Shown: positions 17,232 through 27,191, counted from the first letter of the stretch. The stretch is DNA of 63,768 nucleotides from Hydrogenophaga sp. (GCF_030373225.1 NZ_JAUCZG010000027.1:1-63768), one strand, 5' to 3'. Numbers and translations: made by a program. The notes: generated from the sequence alone by a model not told the origin.

Positions 17232-19655
17232 TCAGGGCTCTCGCGCCGAAGACGGGCGCGCCGGAGGCCCGCCGTGATGCCAGTAGCGCCGCACCTGGTC
17301 GCGGTGGCAATCGAGCGTTTCGGGTTCGGCGCTGCGCCAGGTGGCGGCGCCACAGTCGGGCGAACTCACCCAGCGGATGCCGCGCTCGCGGTAGCGTCCG
17401 AGCACCTCGGGCGCCGGGTGGCCGAACCGGTTGCGGTAGCCCGACTGCACCAGCACCCAGCGCGGCTGCAAGGTGTTGAGCAGCACCGGACTGCTCGAGC
17501 TCAGGCTGCCATGGTGCGGTGCCAGCATCACCGTGGCGCGGTCGTGGGGCCGGGCCAGCGCAAGCTGCACTTCGCGCGCCGCGTCGATGTCCCCGCCCAG
17601 CCAGGCGCTGTGCTGCGCTCCCGCGATGCGCAGCACGCACGACATGGCGTTCGTGCCCAACAGCCCCTGGCCATCGGGTCCGAAGTCCTGCGGCAACGGG
17701 CGCAAGACCTCGAAGGTCACGCCGTCCCAGCTCCAGTGCTGCCCGGCCAGGCAGCGCTCGGCCGCGTCCGGGCTGAATGACGACAGCCAGCGCGCCCGCG
17801 GGTGGGCCTGGCGCACCGACCCGGCGCCGCCGGCGTGGTCGCTGTCGCGGTGGCTCACCACCACCGTCTCGAGCGTCTCCCCCAGCGCACGCAGCAACGG
17901 CAGGACCACGCGCTCGCCCGCGTCGCTGTCGGGTCCCCAACGCGGGCCGGCGTCGAACAGCAGGCTGTGCCCGGCCGTGCGCACCAGCACGGCGCTGCCC
18001 TGCCCCACGTCCAGCGCCACCAGCTCGAACTGTCCCGGCGCCGGGCGCGGCGGCGTCCACAGCAGCGCCGGCGCCAGCAGCAAGAGCCCGGCCGATCGCA
18101 CGGTCCAGGGCAGGCGCAGCACCAGCAAGGCCCCGCCGGCCACCGCCGCCAGCGCCAGTGGCGCGGGCGCGGCCGGGCGAAAAACCGCTGCCCACGACCA
18201 TTGCCCCAACCACTGCAGCACCGCCGAGAGCCCTTGCACCACCCCGGCGGCCAGCTCCCACAGGGCGGGCAGCAGCACACCCAGCATGGCCAGCGGGGTG
18301 ATCAGCAGCGTCACCAGGGGAATCGCCACCAGGTTGGCCAGCAGCCCGACCACCGAAAACTGGCCGAACAGCAGCAGCGTGAGGGGCGCCAGCGCCAGGG
18401 TGACCACGGCTTGTTCGCGCACCAGACGCCCCAGCGGCCGCCACGCACGCCGATGCAGCGGCCCGGCCGGCGATCGATCGAAGTGGCGCCCGGGATCGGT
18501 GGCGAACAGGATGCCCACGGCCACGAAGCTGAGCCAGAAGCCCGGTTGCAGCAGCGCCCAGGGATCGAGCAGCAGCACCGCCGCCATGGCCAGCAGCCAG
18601 ACCACCGGCCACGGCCAGTGCCGCACGCCCAGCCGCAGGCCGACCACCACCGCCAGCATGATCACGGTGCGCTGGGCCGGCACCCCCCAGCCGGAAAACA
18701 GGGCGTAGGCCGCCGCCAGCGCCACCCCGCCCCAACCGGCCAGCACCGGCGTGGGCAGCGCCAGCAAGGCCTGCGGCCAGATCCGGGCCAGGCGCCGCCA
18801 GCCCCAGGCCAGCACCGCGGTGGCGAGCCAGGCAAACATGGTCACGTGCAGGCCCGAAATGCTCATGAGGTGCGCCACGCCGGTGGTGCGGAACAGATCC
18901 CAGTCGTCGCGGGCGATGGCGGACTGCTCGCCCACCACCAGCGCGGACAGCACGCCGGCACTGCGCGGCTCGCCCACCCGCGCATCGATGCGTTCGCTCA
19001 CGCCCTGGCGCAGACGGTCCAGGCGGTGGTGCCCGCTTGCCCCGACGCGCTCGGGCACCGGGTCGCGCGGGCCACTTCTCACATGGCCGGTCGCCTGGAT
19101 GCCCTGTTCCCACAGCCAGCGTTCGCGGTCGACACCGTGGGGGTTCGACAAGCCGTGCGGGCTGCGCAGGCGCACCGTGAAGCGCCAGCGGTCACCGGCC
19201 CGCAGGTCCGGGGCCTGCCGGGCGAGCTCCCACTGCGGCCCCCGGTCGGCGGGTGCAAACCCGCTGGTCCAGCCCAGCTGGATGCGCTCGGGCAGCGTCA
19301 CGGCCTGCGCACCGCGCCTGGCCGACTCCACGATGAATTCGAAGCGCTGGCCCTGCGCCACCCGCTGCGGCAGCGAAGCGATGCGACCGGTCAGGGCGAT
19401 GTCGACGCCTTGCAGGGAAGGGTCCAGCGCCTGGCTGGCGAAGTGCGCGGCGCGCACACCGGTGAGGCCGACGCCAACCAGCAAGCCAGCGAGCAGGCAG
19501 CCCGTCCAGGCGGCGCGCGCGCCGGCCCGCAGTCGCGCGATGGCCAGCAAGCCGACGCCCGCACACAGCAGGCCGGCATACGCCGCCACCGGCCACAGGG
19601 CCGCTTGCTGCAACTGCAGCGCCACGCCCAGCACCCAGCCCGGCAAGACCGCCAT
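17232..19655 (-). CDS. comEC: DNA internalisation competence protein ComEC/Rec2
   Basis: This is a polytopic inner-membrane channel for single-stranded DNA uptake. The 807-residue chain has N-terminal membrane segments, a soluble domain, the Competence domain with LMSISGLHVT (about 263-272) and many helices. A C-terminal metallo-beta-lactamase domain follows, with VVSHRDSDHAGG near 600 and APHHGSLSSSS later. All three expected parts are present and uninterrupted. The ATG at 19655 is the first start before the first helix; a GTG five codons earlier is possible. It lies between, and is probably unrelated to, the two ATP-grasp modules. It may share the 168-base divergent control region with the transglutaminase gene. 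Confidence 0.92.
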   Translation of the reverse strand: MAVLPGWVLGVALQLQQAALWPVAAYAGLLCAGVGLLAIARLRAGARAAWTGCLLAGLLVGVGLTGVRAAHFASQALDPSLQGVDIALTGRIASLPQRVAQGQRFEFIVESARRGAQAVTLPERIQLGWTSGFAPADRGPQWELARQAPDLRAGDRWRFTVRLRSPHGLSNPHGVDRERWLWEQGIQATGHVRSGPRDPVPERVGASGHHRLDRLRQGVSERIDARVGEPRSAGVLSALVVGEQSAIARDDWDLFRTTGVAHLMSISGLHVTMFAWLATAVLAWGWRRLARIWPQALLALPTPVLAGWGGVALAAAYALFSGWGVPAQRTVIMLAVVVGLRLGVRHWPWPVVWLLAMAAVLLLDPWALLQPGFWLSFVAVGILFATDPGRHFDRSPAGPLHRRAWRPLGRLVREQAVVTLALAPLTLLLFGQFSVVGLLANLVAIPLVTLLITPLAMLGVLLPALWELAAGVVQGLSAVLQWLGQWSWAAVFRPAAPAPLALAAVAGGALLVLRLPWTVRSAGLLLLAPALLWTPPRPAPGQFELVALDVGQGSAVLVRTAGHSLLFDAGPRWGPDSDAGERVVLPLLRALGETLETVVVSHRDSDHAGGAGSVRQAHPRARWLSSFSPDAAERCLAGQHWSWDGVTFEVLRPLPQDFGPDGQGLLGTNAMSCVLRIAGAQHSAWLGGDIDAAREVQLALARPHDRATVMLAPHHGSLSSSSPVLLNTLQPRWVLVQSGYRNRFGHPAPEVLGRYRERGIRWVSSPDCGAATWRSAEPETLDCHRDQVRRYWHHGGPPARPSSAREP

Positions 19656-19723
19656 CCAGCCCGGGCGCACGGTCAGGCTCGCGGGTCGGACACCACCGTC
19701 AAAGCCGCACGGGCGGTGCGGCG

Positions 19724-19753
19724 TTCGTTCTTTGGCGCAAGACTTGCTAGGAT
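19724..19753 (+). promoter_or_regulatory. Possible promoter of the transglutaminase/DUF2126 gene
   Basis: TTCGTT (19724-19729) and TAGGAT (19748-19753) are 18 bases apart in the divergent gap before 19824. The -10 is fair and the -35 is weak. Confidence 0.3.
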
Positions 19754-19823
19754 CAGTCCCAGCGCGCACGGCCCAGCCTTTGCCTGTCGATTCATTGTTT
19801 CCTCCCCCGTTGAAAGCCCCCAC

Positions 19824-22800
19824 ATGGCCATTCATGTCGCCCTGAGCCACATCACGCATTATCGATACGACCGGCTCGTGAAACTCGGTCCCCAGGTGGT
19901 CCGTCTGCGGCCCGCACCGCACAGCCGCACCAAGGTGCTGTCGTACTCCCAGCGCATCGAGCCAGAAGGCCATTTCATCAACTGGCAGCAAGACCCGTTT
20001 GCCAACTACCAGGCCCGCCTCGTCTTCCCCGAACCGACCACCGAATTCAAGGTCACCATCGACCTGGTGGTGGAAATGGCGGTCTACAACCCGTTCGACT
20101 TTTTCCTGGAACCGCGCGCCGAGAACTTTCCGTTCACCTACGACGAGGAACAGAAAAAGGAACTCGCACCCTATCTGGTCACGGCGCCCATGACGCCGCT
20201 GCTCAAGGCCTGGCTGGCCACGGTGGACCGCAGCGAGCGCCGCACCATCGACTTTCTGGTCGACGTGAACCAGAAGCTGCAGCACGCGATCGCCTACACC
20301 ATCCGCATGGAGCCGGGCGTGCAGGCACCCGAAGAAACGCTCAAGCTCGGCAGCGGTTCGTGCCGCGACACCGGCTGGCTGCTGGTGCAGATCCTGCGCC
20401 ACATGGGCCTGGCTGCGCGCTTCGTCTCGGGCTACCTGATCCAGCTCAAGTCCGACGTGACATCGGTCGACGGCCCGAACGGCCCCGAACAGGACTTCAC
20501 CGACCTGCACGCCTGGTGCGAGGTGTTCCTGCCCGGCGCCGGCTGGATCGGCCTGGACCCGACCTCCGGCCTGCTCGCCGGCGAAGGCCACATTCCCCTG
20601 GCCTGCACGCCGCAGCCATCGAGTGCTGCGCCGGTCGAAGGCGCCATGGACAAGTGCGAGGTGGAGTTCAGCCACCACATGGGGGTGACCCGCGTGTACG
20701 AGTCACCCCGCGTGACCCTGCCCTACACCGACGAGCAGTGGGCCGGCGTGGTGGCGCTGGGCGAGCAGGTCGACCTCGACCTGCAACAGCACGACGTGCG
20801 CCTGACCATGGGCGGTGAGCCCACGTTCGTGGCCACCAGCGACCGCGACGCGGCCGAATGGAACACCGACGCGCTCGGCCCCACCAAGCGCGGCTACGCC
20901 ACCGAGCTGCTCGACCGGCTGCGGGTGGAATACGGCGCCGGCGGCTTCGTGCACATGGGCCAGGGCAAGTGGTACCCGGGCGAACAACTGCCGCGCTGGG
21001 CACTCTCGATGTTCTGGCGCGCCGACGGCGAGACCATCTGGAACAACCCGGCGCTGCTCGCCGACGAGCGCGACGAGAAGCACTACACCAGCGACGATGC
21101 GCGCCGCTTCACCCAGGCGCTCGCCCGCAAGCTCGGGCTGTCCACGCAGTACATCACCCCCGGTTTTGAAGACACCTGGTACTACCTCTGGCGCGAGCGC
21201 CGACTGCCGGTCAACGTCGACCCGTTCAACGCGAAGCTCGACGACGAGCTCGAGCGCGCGCGCCTGCGCCGCGTGTTCACCCAGGGCCTGGAGGCCACGG
21301 TGGGCTATGTGCTGCCACTGCAGGCCTCCGGCCAGAACGGCACGCTCTCCAGCAACGGCAAGAGCAACTACGCCCGCGTCTCGGGCACCGTGTGGTCCAC
21401 CGGACCCTGGTTCTTCCGCGACGAACGCATGTACCTCGTTCCGGGCGACTCGCCCATGGGCTACCGCCTGCCGCTGGACTCGCTGCCCTGGGTGTCGGCC
21501 GGCGACTACCCCTACCACATCGAACAGGACCCGCACACCGCGCGCGACCCCCTGCCTCGCGGCGCAGCGGTGAAACACCAGGTCTCGCCGCACCAGGTGG
21601 GCGGCGGCTTCGCCGAGGGTGGCACGGTGTCCATGCAGGGCATGGACTTCGACCCCGATGCCGATTCGGTGGAAGGACTGCGCGCGGGCCAGCCCGGCCC
21701 TGGCGCGGCGCCGGCCCAGGCCTTGTCCGCACGCTTCCCGCAGCGCGGCGAATCGGCCGCCTGGCTCACCCGCACCGCGCTGTGCGTCGAGGCACGCGAC
21801 CCGCACCGCTCCAACGGACCCAAGGCCGAGAAGGCGGGCGGCGGCAAGATCCAGCACCTCTACATCTTCATGCCACCCATGGCGCATCTCGAGGACTACC
21901 TGGATTTGCTGGCCGCGGTGGAAGCCACCGCCGAGCGCCTGGGCGTGACGATCGTGCTCGAGGGCTACCCGCCGCCGCGCGACCCGCGCCTGAAGATGCT
22001 GCAGATCACGCCCGACCCGGGTGTGGTGGAGGTCAACATCCACCCGGCCCACACCTGGGGCGAACTGGTGGAGCACACCGAATTCCTGTACGAGGCCGCG
22101 CACCAGACCAGGCTGTGCGCCGAGAAGTTCATGACCGATGGCCGCCACACCGGCACCGGCGGCGGCAACCACTTCGTGATGGGCGGTGCCACGCCGGCCG
22201 ACTCGCCGTTCCTGCGCAAGCCCGAGCTGCTGGGCAGCCTGATCGCCTACTGGCACAACCACCCCTCGCTGTCCTATCTGTTCAGCGGCCTGTTCATCGG
22301 CCCGACCAGCCAGGCACCGCGCGTGGACGAAGCGCGCAACGACCAGCTGTACGAGCTGGAAATCGCGCTGGCGCAGATCGAGAAGAACCGCGAGACCCAT
22401 GGCGACCAGATGCCGCCCTGGATGGTGGACCGAACGCTGCGCAACATCCTGATCGATGTGACCGGCAACACGCACCGCAGCGAGTTCTGCATCGACAAGC
22501 TGTATTCGCCCGACACGCCCACGGGCCGGCTGGGCCTGCTGGAACTGCGCGCCTTCGAAATGCCGCCGCACGCCCGCATGAGCATTGCGCAACAGCTGCT
22601 GCTGCGTGCGCTGGTCTCGCGCTTCTGGCAACAGCCCTGGCACGGCCGCCTCACCCGCTGGGGCACCGAGCTGCACGACCGTTACCTGCTGCCGACCTAT
22701 GTGCGCATGGACTTCGAGGACGTGCTCACCGACCTGGCCGACTTCGGCTACCGCTTCGACATGTCGTGGTTCGACCCGCATTTCGAATTCCGCTTCCCCC

Positions 22801-23330
22801 TGGTCGGCCAGGTGGCCGCGCGCGGCATCGAGCTCACGCTGCGCAGCGCGCTGGAGCCCTGGCACGTGATGGGCGAAGAAGGCGCGCCGGGTGGCACCGT
22901 GCGGTATGTCGATTCGTCGCTGGAGCGCATCGAGGTGCGCGTGAGCGGCTGGAACGACAGCCGATACGTGATCACCTGCAATGGCCGCGCCATCCCGCTG
23001 CAGACCACCGGCACCGCCGGCGAGTATGTGGCCGGCGTTCGCTACAAGGCGTGGAGCCCGCCGTCGGCACTGCACCCCTCGATCCCGTCGCACGCGCCGC
23101 TCACCTTCGACATCGTCGACACCTGGATGAAGCGCTCCATGGGCGGCTGCCAGTACTTCGTGGCCCATCCCGGCGGGCGCAACTACGACACTTTCCCGAT
23201 CAACGCCTACGAGGCCGAGAGCCGTCGCATGTCGCGCTTCTTCCAGATGGGGCACACACCGGGCCGGATGGAAGTGAAGCCAGCCAGCAGCAGCCGCGAG
23301 TTCCCCGCCACGCTGGACCTGCGTTACTGA
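19824..23330 (+). CDS. Transglutaminase-like/DUF2126 large protein
   Basis: This 1168-residue cytoplasmic-looking protein has an N-terminal domain of the bacterial transglutaminase-like type. Its predicted catalytic triad is complete: Cys180 (GSGSCRD), His229 (DLHAWCE) and Asp245 (GLDPTSG). The remaining 850 residues match the DUF2126 region that accompanies this enzyme type; it includes TMGGEPTF and a GTGGGNHFVMGG glycine loop. Such proteins cluster with permuted ATP-grasp and alpha-E genes, so it may cleave or transfer amide bonds in the same product. The ATG at 19824 starts the conserved SHITHYRYDR segment. It is followed after 106 bases by the ATP-grasp/alpha-E fusion. Substrate and reaction direction are unknown. 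Confidence 0.9.
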   Translation: MAIHVALSHITHYRYDRLVKLGPQVVRLRPAPHSRTKVLSYSQRIEPEGHFINWQQDPFANYQARLVFPEPTTEFKVTIDLVVEMAVYNPFDFFLEPRAENFPFTYDEEQKKELAPYLVTAPMTPLLKAWLATVDRSERRTIDFLVDVNQKLQHAIAYTIRMEPGVQAPEETLKLGSGSCRDTGWLLVQILRHMGLAARFVSGYLIQLKSDVTSVDGPNGPEQDFTDLHAWCEVFLPGAGWIGLDPTSGLLAGEGHIPLACTPQPSSAAPVEGAMDKCEVEFSHHMGVTRVYESPRVTLPYTDEQWAGVVALGEQVDLDLQQHDVRLTMGGEPTFVATSDRDAAEWNTDALGPTKRGYATELLDRLRVEYGAGGFVHMGQGKWYPGEQLPRWALSMFWRADGETIWNNPALLADERDEKHYTSDDARRFTQALARKLGLSTQYITPGFEDTWYYLWRERRLPVNVDPFNAKLDDELERARLRRVFTQGLEATVGYVLPLQASGQNGTLSSNGKSNYARVSGTVWSTGPWFFRDERMYLVPGDSPMGYRLPLDSLPWVSAGDYPYHIEQDPHTARDPLPRGAAVKHQVSPHQVGGGFAEGGTVSMQGMDFDPDADSVEGLRAGQPGPGAAPAQALSARFPQRGESAAWLTRTALCVEARDPHRSNGPKAEKAGGGKIQHLYIFMPPMAHLEDYLDLLAAVEATAERLGVTIVLEGYPPPRDPRLKMLQITPDPGVVEVNIHPAHTWGELVEHTEFLYEAAHQTRLCAEKFMTDGRHTGTGGGNHFVMGGATPADSPFLRKPELLGSLIAYWHNHPSLSYLFSGLFIGPTSQAPRVDEARNDQLYELEIALAQIEKNRETHGDQMPPWMVDRTLRNILIDVTGNTHRSEFCIDKLYSPDTPTGRLGLLELRAFEMPPHARMSIAQQLLLRALVSRFWQQPWHGRLTRWGTELHDRYLLPTYVRMDFEDVLTDLADFGYRFDMSWFDPHFEFRFPLVGQVAARGIELTLRSALEPWHVMGEEGAPGGTVRYVDSSLERIEVRVSGWNDSRYVITCNGRAIPLQTTGTAGEYVAGVRYKAWSPPSALHPSIPSHAPLTFDIVDTWMKRSMGGCQYFVAHPGGRNYDTFPINAYEAESRRMSRFFQMGHTPGRMEVKPASSSREFPATLDLRY

Positions 23331-23422
23331 GCCAACGCCAGCCACCGTGCGGGCGCGCCGCCTTGTGTGACGGAAACGACAGGACGGACGCCTGCGCGCC
23401 GGGCTGCGCGCAGGTCAACGGG

Positions 23423-23428
23423 CATACT
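23423..23428 (+). promoter_or_regulatory. -10-like hexamer before the fusion gene
   Basis: CATACT ends 8 nt before the GTG at 23437, with no Shine-Dalgarno between them. This is a possible leaderless start. Confidence 0.3.
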
Positions 23429-23436
23429 CTGACGCA

Positions 23437-26031
23437 GTGAACAAAGACGCTTCCGACTCCCTCTTCGACGACATCAGCCCCGACAACCCCGGCGACTGGG
23501 CCCTGTCCTTGTCGGTGCCCGCCGACGCGGGTCACCGAGACGAATTGCGCGCGCACGGACACGGTGACAGCCATGCCCTGGCCGAGCCGTGGTCGAGCTT
23601 CTTCGAGCACATCGGCACCGACGGCCTGGCCGACCTGAGCCGGCGCAGCGACAACCTGCAGCGCCAGATCCGCGACAACGGCGTGACCTACAACGTGTAC
23701 GCCGACGCCACGGCGGGCCTGCAGCGGCCGTGGGCGCTCGACCTGTTCCCGATGCTGGTCGGTCCGGACGACTGGGCCCGCATCGAGACCGGCGTGCTGC
23801 AGCGCACGCGCTTGCTCAACGCGATCATGGGCGACCTGTACGGCGAGCGCGAACTGCTCAAGCGCGCCCTGCTGCCCGCCGCCCTGGTGCAGGGGCATCC
23901 GGGCTACCTGCGGTCGATGCAGGGTGTGAAACCGCCCGGCGACACCTGGCTGCACATCGTGGGCTTCGATCTGGCGCACGGACCCGACGGCCGCTGGTGG
24001 GTCGTGGGCCAGCGCACGCAGGCGCCGTCGGGCCTGGGCTACCTGCTGGAGAACCGCATCGCGATTGCGCGCCAGTTCCCCAAGGCGTTCGCCGGCATGA
24101 AGGTGCAGCGCCTGGCGGCGAGCTACCGCGCCCTCATGGACGGCATCAAGCGCATGGCACCCGAGGGCGAGAACGCGCGCATCGCCCTGCTCACCCCCGG
24201 GCCCTACAACGAAACCTATTTCGAGCACGCCTACCTGGCGCGCTACCTCGGCCTCACGCTGGTCGAGGGCAACGACCTCACCGTGCGTGACCAGCGCCTC
24301 TACCTCAAGACCCTCAGCGGCCTGGAGCCGGTGCATGCGCTCATCAAGCGGCTGGACGACGAATGGCTCGACCCGCTGGAACTGCGCTCCGACTCGCGGC
24401 TGGGCGTGCCCGGCCTGCTGCAGGTGCTGCGCGCAGGCAACCTGCTGCTGGCCAACGCGCCCGGTTCGGCACCACTCGAATCGAGCGCCCTGCTCGGTTT
24501 CCTGCCGGCCATCAGCCGCCACCTGCTCGGCGAAGAGCTGTCGCTGCCCTCGCTGGCGACCTGGTGGTGCGGCGAAGACGCCGCGCTGCGCGAGGTGCTG
24601 CCCCTGATCAAGGGCAGCGTGATCAAACCCACCTATCCGCGCTCGGGCCTGGAAACCGCCATGGGCCAGAGCCTGAGCGAGCGCGAACTCGACGAGTGGT
24701 CCGGCCGCATGGCGCGCCACCCCGACCACTACACCGTGCAGTCGTGGCTGCCGCTGTCGCAAACCCCGACCTGGTCGGGCGAACGCCTGATGCCGCGCTC
24801 GGCCATGCTGCGGGTGTTTGCACTGGCCGATGGCGCGGGTTCCTGGCGCGTGCTGCCCGGAGGCCTGGTGCGGCTGGCACCACGCGGTGAACTCATCGCC
24901 GCCATGCAGCGCGGCGGCAGCAGCGCCGACTGCTGGGTGCTCACCGACGGTCCGGTGGACCACACCAGCCTGCTGCAGTCGGCACCCAGCACGCTGGCGC
25001 TGGCGCAGCAGAAACAGCCGGTGACCAGCCGCGCGGCCGAGAACCTCTTCTGGCTCGGCCGCTACACCGAACGCGCCGAGAACAGCATCCGCCTCGCCCA
25101 GATCGTGCTCAACCACCTCGGCGGCGAAGAACCCAATTCGCGGCCCCTGATGGCCTGGCTCACGGCCACCGCCACGGAAAACTCGCTGGTGATCTCCGAA
25201 GCCCCGGCCGCCACCGTCTCGCCGCGCGTGTTTGCGCGCAGCCTCATGGCCGCCCTTTCGCCCAAGGCGACCGACCCCCTGGCCGCCAGGTCGCACAGCG
25301 TGGGATTCAACCTGCGGGCGCTGAAGGCGGCCGCATCCCAGGTGCGCGAACGCCTGTCGCAGGAACACTGGCACCTGATCGAGCGCACCGAGACCAGCTT
25401 TGCGCGCGACTGCGCTGCCCTGTCGACCGACGCCGAGTACGCCACTGCCGAAGCCCTGACGGCGCTGCAGAACGCCAGCGAGCTGCTGGCCGCCATCACC
25501 GGCTCCCAGACCGACCGCATGGTGCGCGACGACGGCTGGCGCCTGCTCTCCATGGGCCGCCACATCGAGCGGCTCGTCACGCTCTCGAGATCGCTTTCCC
25601 TCGCGCTCGAACACGGCTGCGTGCACGACCAGGCCGGCTTCGAAGCGGTCATCGCGCTGTTCGACAGCACCATCACCTTCCATGCGCAGTACCAGCAACG
25701 GCGCGACATGGTGGCCCTGATCGACCTGCTGGTGATGGACCGCGACAACCCGCGCTCGCTGGCCTGGGTGGTGCAGACACTGCGCTCGCGACTGGCCAAG
25801 CTGGCCAGCAGCGCCACGCCGCAGGACGCGGTGCTGGCCCAGCGCCTGCCCGACCCCGACACCTGGGTGCTGCCCGACCTGAGCAACTGGCAACGCAGCC
25901 CCGAAGGCCTGCGCACCTGGAGCGAGCTGGCGGAGTTGCTGGATGGCTGCGAGATCGCGGCCGTGGAACTCTCCAACGAACTCAGCCGCCTGCATTTCAG
26001 CCACGCCGATCAGCGAAACCAAAGTCTATGA
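23437..26031 (+). CDS. Circularly permuted ATP-grasp/alpha-E fusion protein
   Basis: This 864-residue fusion joins the two functions encoded separately at 15738-17177 and 14763-15722. Residues about 60-520 are ATP-grasp-like (TPGPYNETYFEHAYLARYLG), and from about 529 an alpha-E domain begins (SRAAENLFWLGRYTERAEN). The ATP-grasp part has lost features of the stand-alone copy. LEDN is replaced by GQRT at 191-194, and the glycine-rich GAGGYG loop is PRSGLE. It may therefore be non-catalytic or have different chemistry. The GTG start at 23437 lacks a Shine-Dalgarno. It sits between two transglutaminase-like genes on the same strand, and probably all act on one product. Confidence 0.88.
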   Translation: MNKDASDSLFDDISPDNPGDWALSLSVPADAGHRDELRAHGHGDSHALAEPWSSFFEHIGTDGLADLSRRSDNLQRQIRDNGVTYNVYADATAGLQRPWALDLFPMLVGPDDWARIETGVLQRTRLLNAIMGDLYGERELLKRALLPAALVQGHPGYLRSMQGVKPPGDTWLHIVGFDLAHGPDGRWWVVGQRTQAPSGLGYLLENRIAIARQFPKAFAGMKVQRLAASYRALMDGIKRMAPEGENARIALLTPGPYNETYFEHAYLARYLGLTLVEGNDLTVRDQRLYLKTLSGLEPVHALIKRLDDEWLDPLELRSDSRLGVPGLLQVLRAGNLLLANAPGSAPLESSALLGFLPAISRHLLGEELSLPSLATWWCGEDAALREVLPLIKGSVIKPTYPRSGLETAMGQSLSERELDEWSGRMARHPDHYTVQSWLPLSQTPTWSGERLMPRSAMLRVFALADGAGSWRVLPGGLVRLAPRGELIAAMQRGGSSADCWVLTDGPVDHTSLLQSAPSTLALAQQKQPVTSRAAENLFWLGRYTERAENSIRLAQIVLNHLGGEEPNSRPLMAWLTATATENSLVISEAPAATVSPRVFARSLMAALSPKATDPLAARSHSVGFNLRALKAAASQVRERLSQEHWHLIERTETSFARDCAALSTDAEYATAEALTALQNASELLAAITGSQTDRMVRDDGWRLLSMGRHIERLVTLSRSLSLALEHGCVHDQAGFEAVIALFDSTITFHAQYQQRRDMVALIDLLVMDRDNPRSLAWVVQTLRSRLAKLASSATPQDAVLAQRLPDPDTWVLPDLSNWQRSPEGLRTWSELAELLDGCEIAAVELSNELSRLHFSHADQRNQSL

Positions 26032-26095
26032 ACACCCGCCGGCACAAGACATGCCACCCATGAGAAAGCGCCAACCCGGAATCACCGCGGAACCG

Positions 26096-26165
26096 CCCTT
26101 CGACATGCTCAGGACGGGCCGCAGGTGTTGCCCCCCTGCGGGGGGAGGCGCCGAAGGCGACGCAG
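26096..26165. repeat. REP-like element plus half of a GC-rich hairpin repeat
   Basis: 26096-26119 is a single copy of the TTCGAC-GCTCAGGACG repeat seen at 9270-9374. 26123-26165 (CCCCCCTGCGGGGGGAGGCG onward) resembles the second half of the GC-rich repeats at 13154 and 55400. The whole 146-base gap before the next gene is repeat-derived. Confidence 0.7.
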
Positions 26166-26177
26166 GGGGCCATTGAA

Positions 26178-27155
26178 ATGCTGCTGCGCATCCTGCACCG
26201 CACCCGCTACCGCTACCACGGCTCGATCGACCTGGCGCAGCACATGGTGCACCTGTGCCCGCTGAACACGCCGCACCAGCGCGTGATCGAGAACGAATTG
26301 CGCATCGACCCGCCGCCGTCCGCGCGCAGCCAGACCACCGACGTGTTCGGCAACCAGCGCACCTTTTTTTCGCTGCAGGCCACGCACAACGTGCTCACGG
26401 TGGAGGCCGACAGCGTCGTGGAGACCAGCGCGCACCAGCCGCTGCCGCAGACCCCGCCCTGGCGCGGCATGACCTGGGAACGTGTGCGGGAGCACTTCCG
26501 TTACCGGGCCAATGCGCCGTTCGATCCGGCCGCCGAATTCCTCTTCGCCTCGCCCTATGTGCCGCGCGACGACGCCTTTGCCGCCTTTGCCCGACCGGCG
26601 TTCAAACCCGGCCTGCCGGCGCTGGCGGCGACGCAGGCGCTGATGGAGCGCATCCACACCGAACTGAGCTATGAGACGGCCAGCACCGAGGTCAACACCC
26701 CCGCGCTGGAAGCGCTCGAACAGGGCAAGGGTGTCTGCCAGGACTTCGCCCACATCATGCTCGGCTGCCTGCGCAGCCTCGGGCTGCCCGCGCGGTATGT
26801 GAGCGGCTACCTGCTGACGCGTCCGGCACCCGGAAAGGTGCGGCTGATCGGCGCCGACGCCTCGCACGCCTGGGTGTCGGTGTATGTGCCGGTGGTGAGC
26901 GAAAAGGACGATGACGATGGCGCACCGCCCGCCGGCGCCTGGTTCGACTTCGACCCCACCAACAACCGCTGCGGCTGGGGCAGCCCGGGTGAAGACTATG
27001 TGACGCTGGCCACCGGCCGCGATTTCGGCGACGTCTCGCCGATGCGCGGCGTGATCCACAGCGGCGCCGACCACACCCTGCAGGTCGCGGTGACGGTCGC
27101 CCCGCCCGACGAGCTGGAGGTGCTGGAAGCGCAAGAGGCCGAGCCCGAGGCCTGA
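26178..27155 (+). CDS. Transglutaminase-like cysteine peptidase family protein
   Basis: This 325-residue protein has an N-terminal beta-rich domain (RILHRTRYRYHGSI) and a transglutaminase core. Its triad is complete: Cys187 (GKGVCQDFAH), His230 (DASHAWVSVYVP) and Asp259 (WFDFDPTNN). No signal peptide is evident. It is the last gene of the plus-strand module. Stand-alone proteins of this type usually accompany alpha-E and ATP-grasp genes and are predicted amidases or peptidases for the product. The ATG at 26178 directly follows a repeat block, so its promoter or coupling to the fusion gene is unclear. Confidence 0.9.
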   Translation: MLLRILHRTRYRYHGSIDLAQHMVHLCPLNTPHQRVIENELRIDPPPSARSQTTDVFGNQRTFFSLQATHNVLTVEADSVVETSAHQPLPQTPPWRGMTWERVREHFRYRANAPFDPAAEFLFASPYVPRDDAFAAFARPAFKPGLPALAATQALMERIHTELSYETASTEVNTPALEALEQGKGVCQDFAHIMLGCLRSLGLPARYVSGYLLTRPAPGKVRLIGADASHAWVSVYVPVVSEKDDDDGAPPAGAWFDFDPTNNRCGWGSPGEDYVTLATGRDFGDVSPMRGVIHSGADHTLQVAVTVAPPDELEVLEAQEAEPEA

Positions 27156-27191
27156 GCCGCGCGCAGACCGCGCCCGCAACAGGGGCCGTCT

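Noticed and set aside
20703..23345. 880-codon antisense frame under the DUF2126 gene
   Set aside because: Same compositional artefact; the plus-strand protein has an intact catalytic triad and family motifs.
14760..27160. Horizontally acquired island containing the ATP-grasp cluster
   Set aside because: I saw no tRNA, integrase, IS element, direct repeat or change in base composition at the borders.
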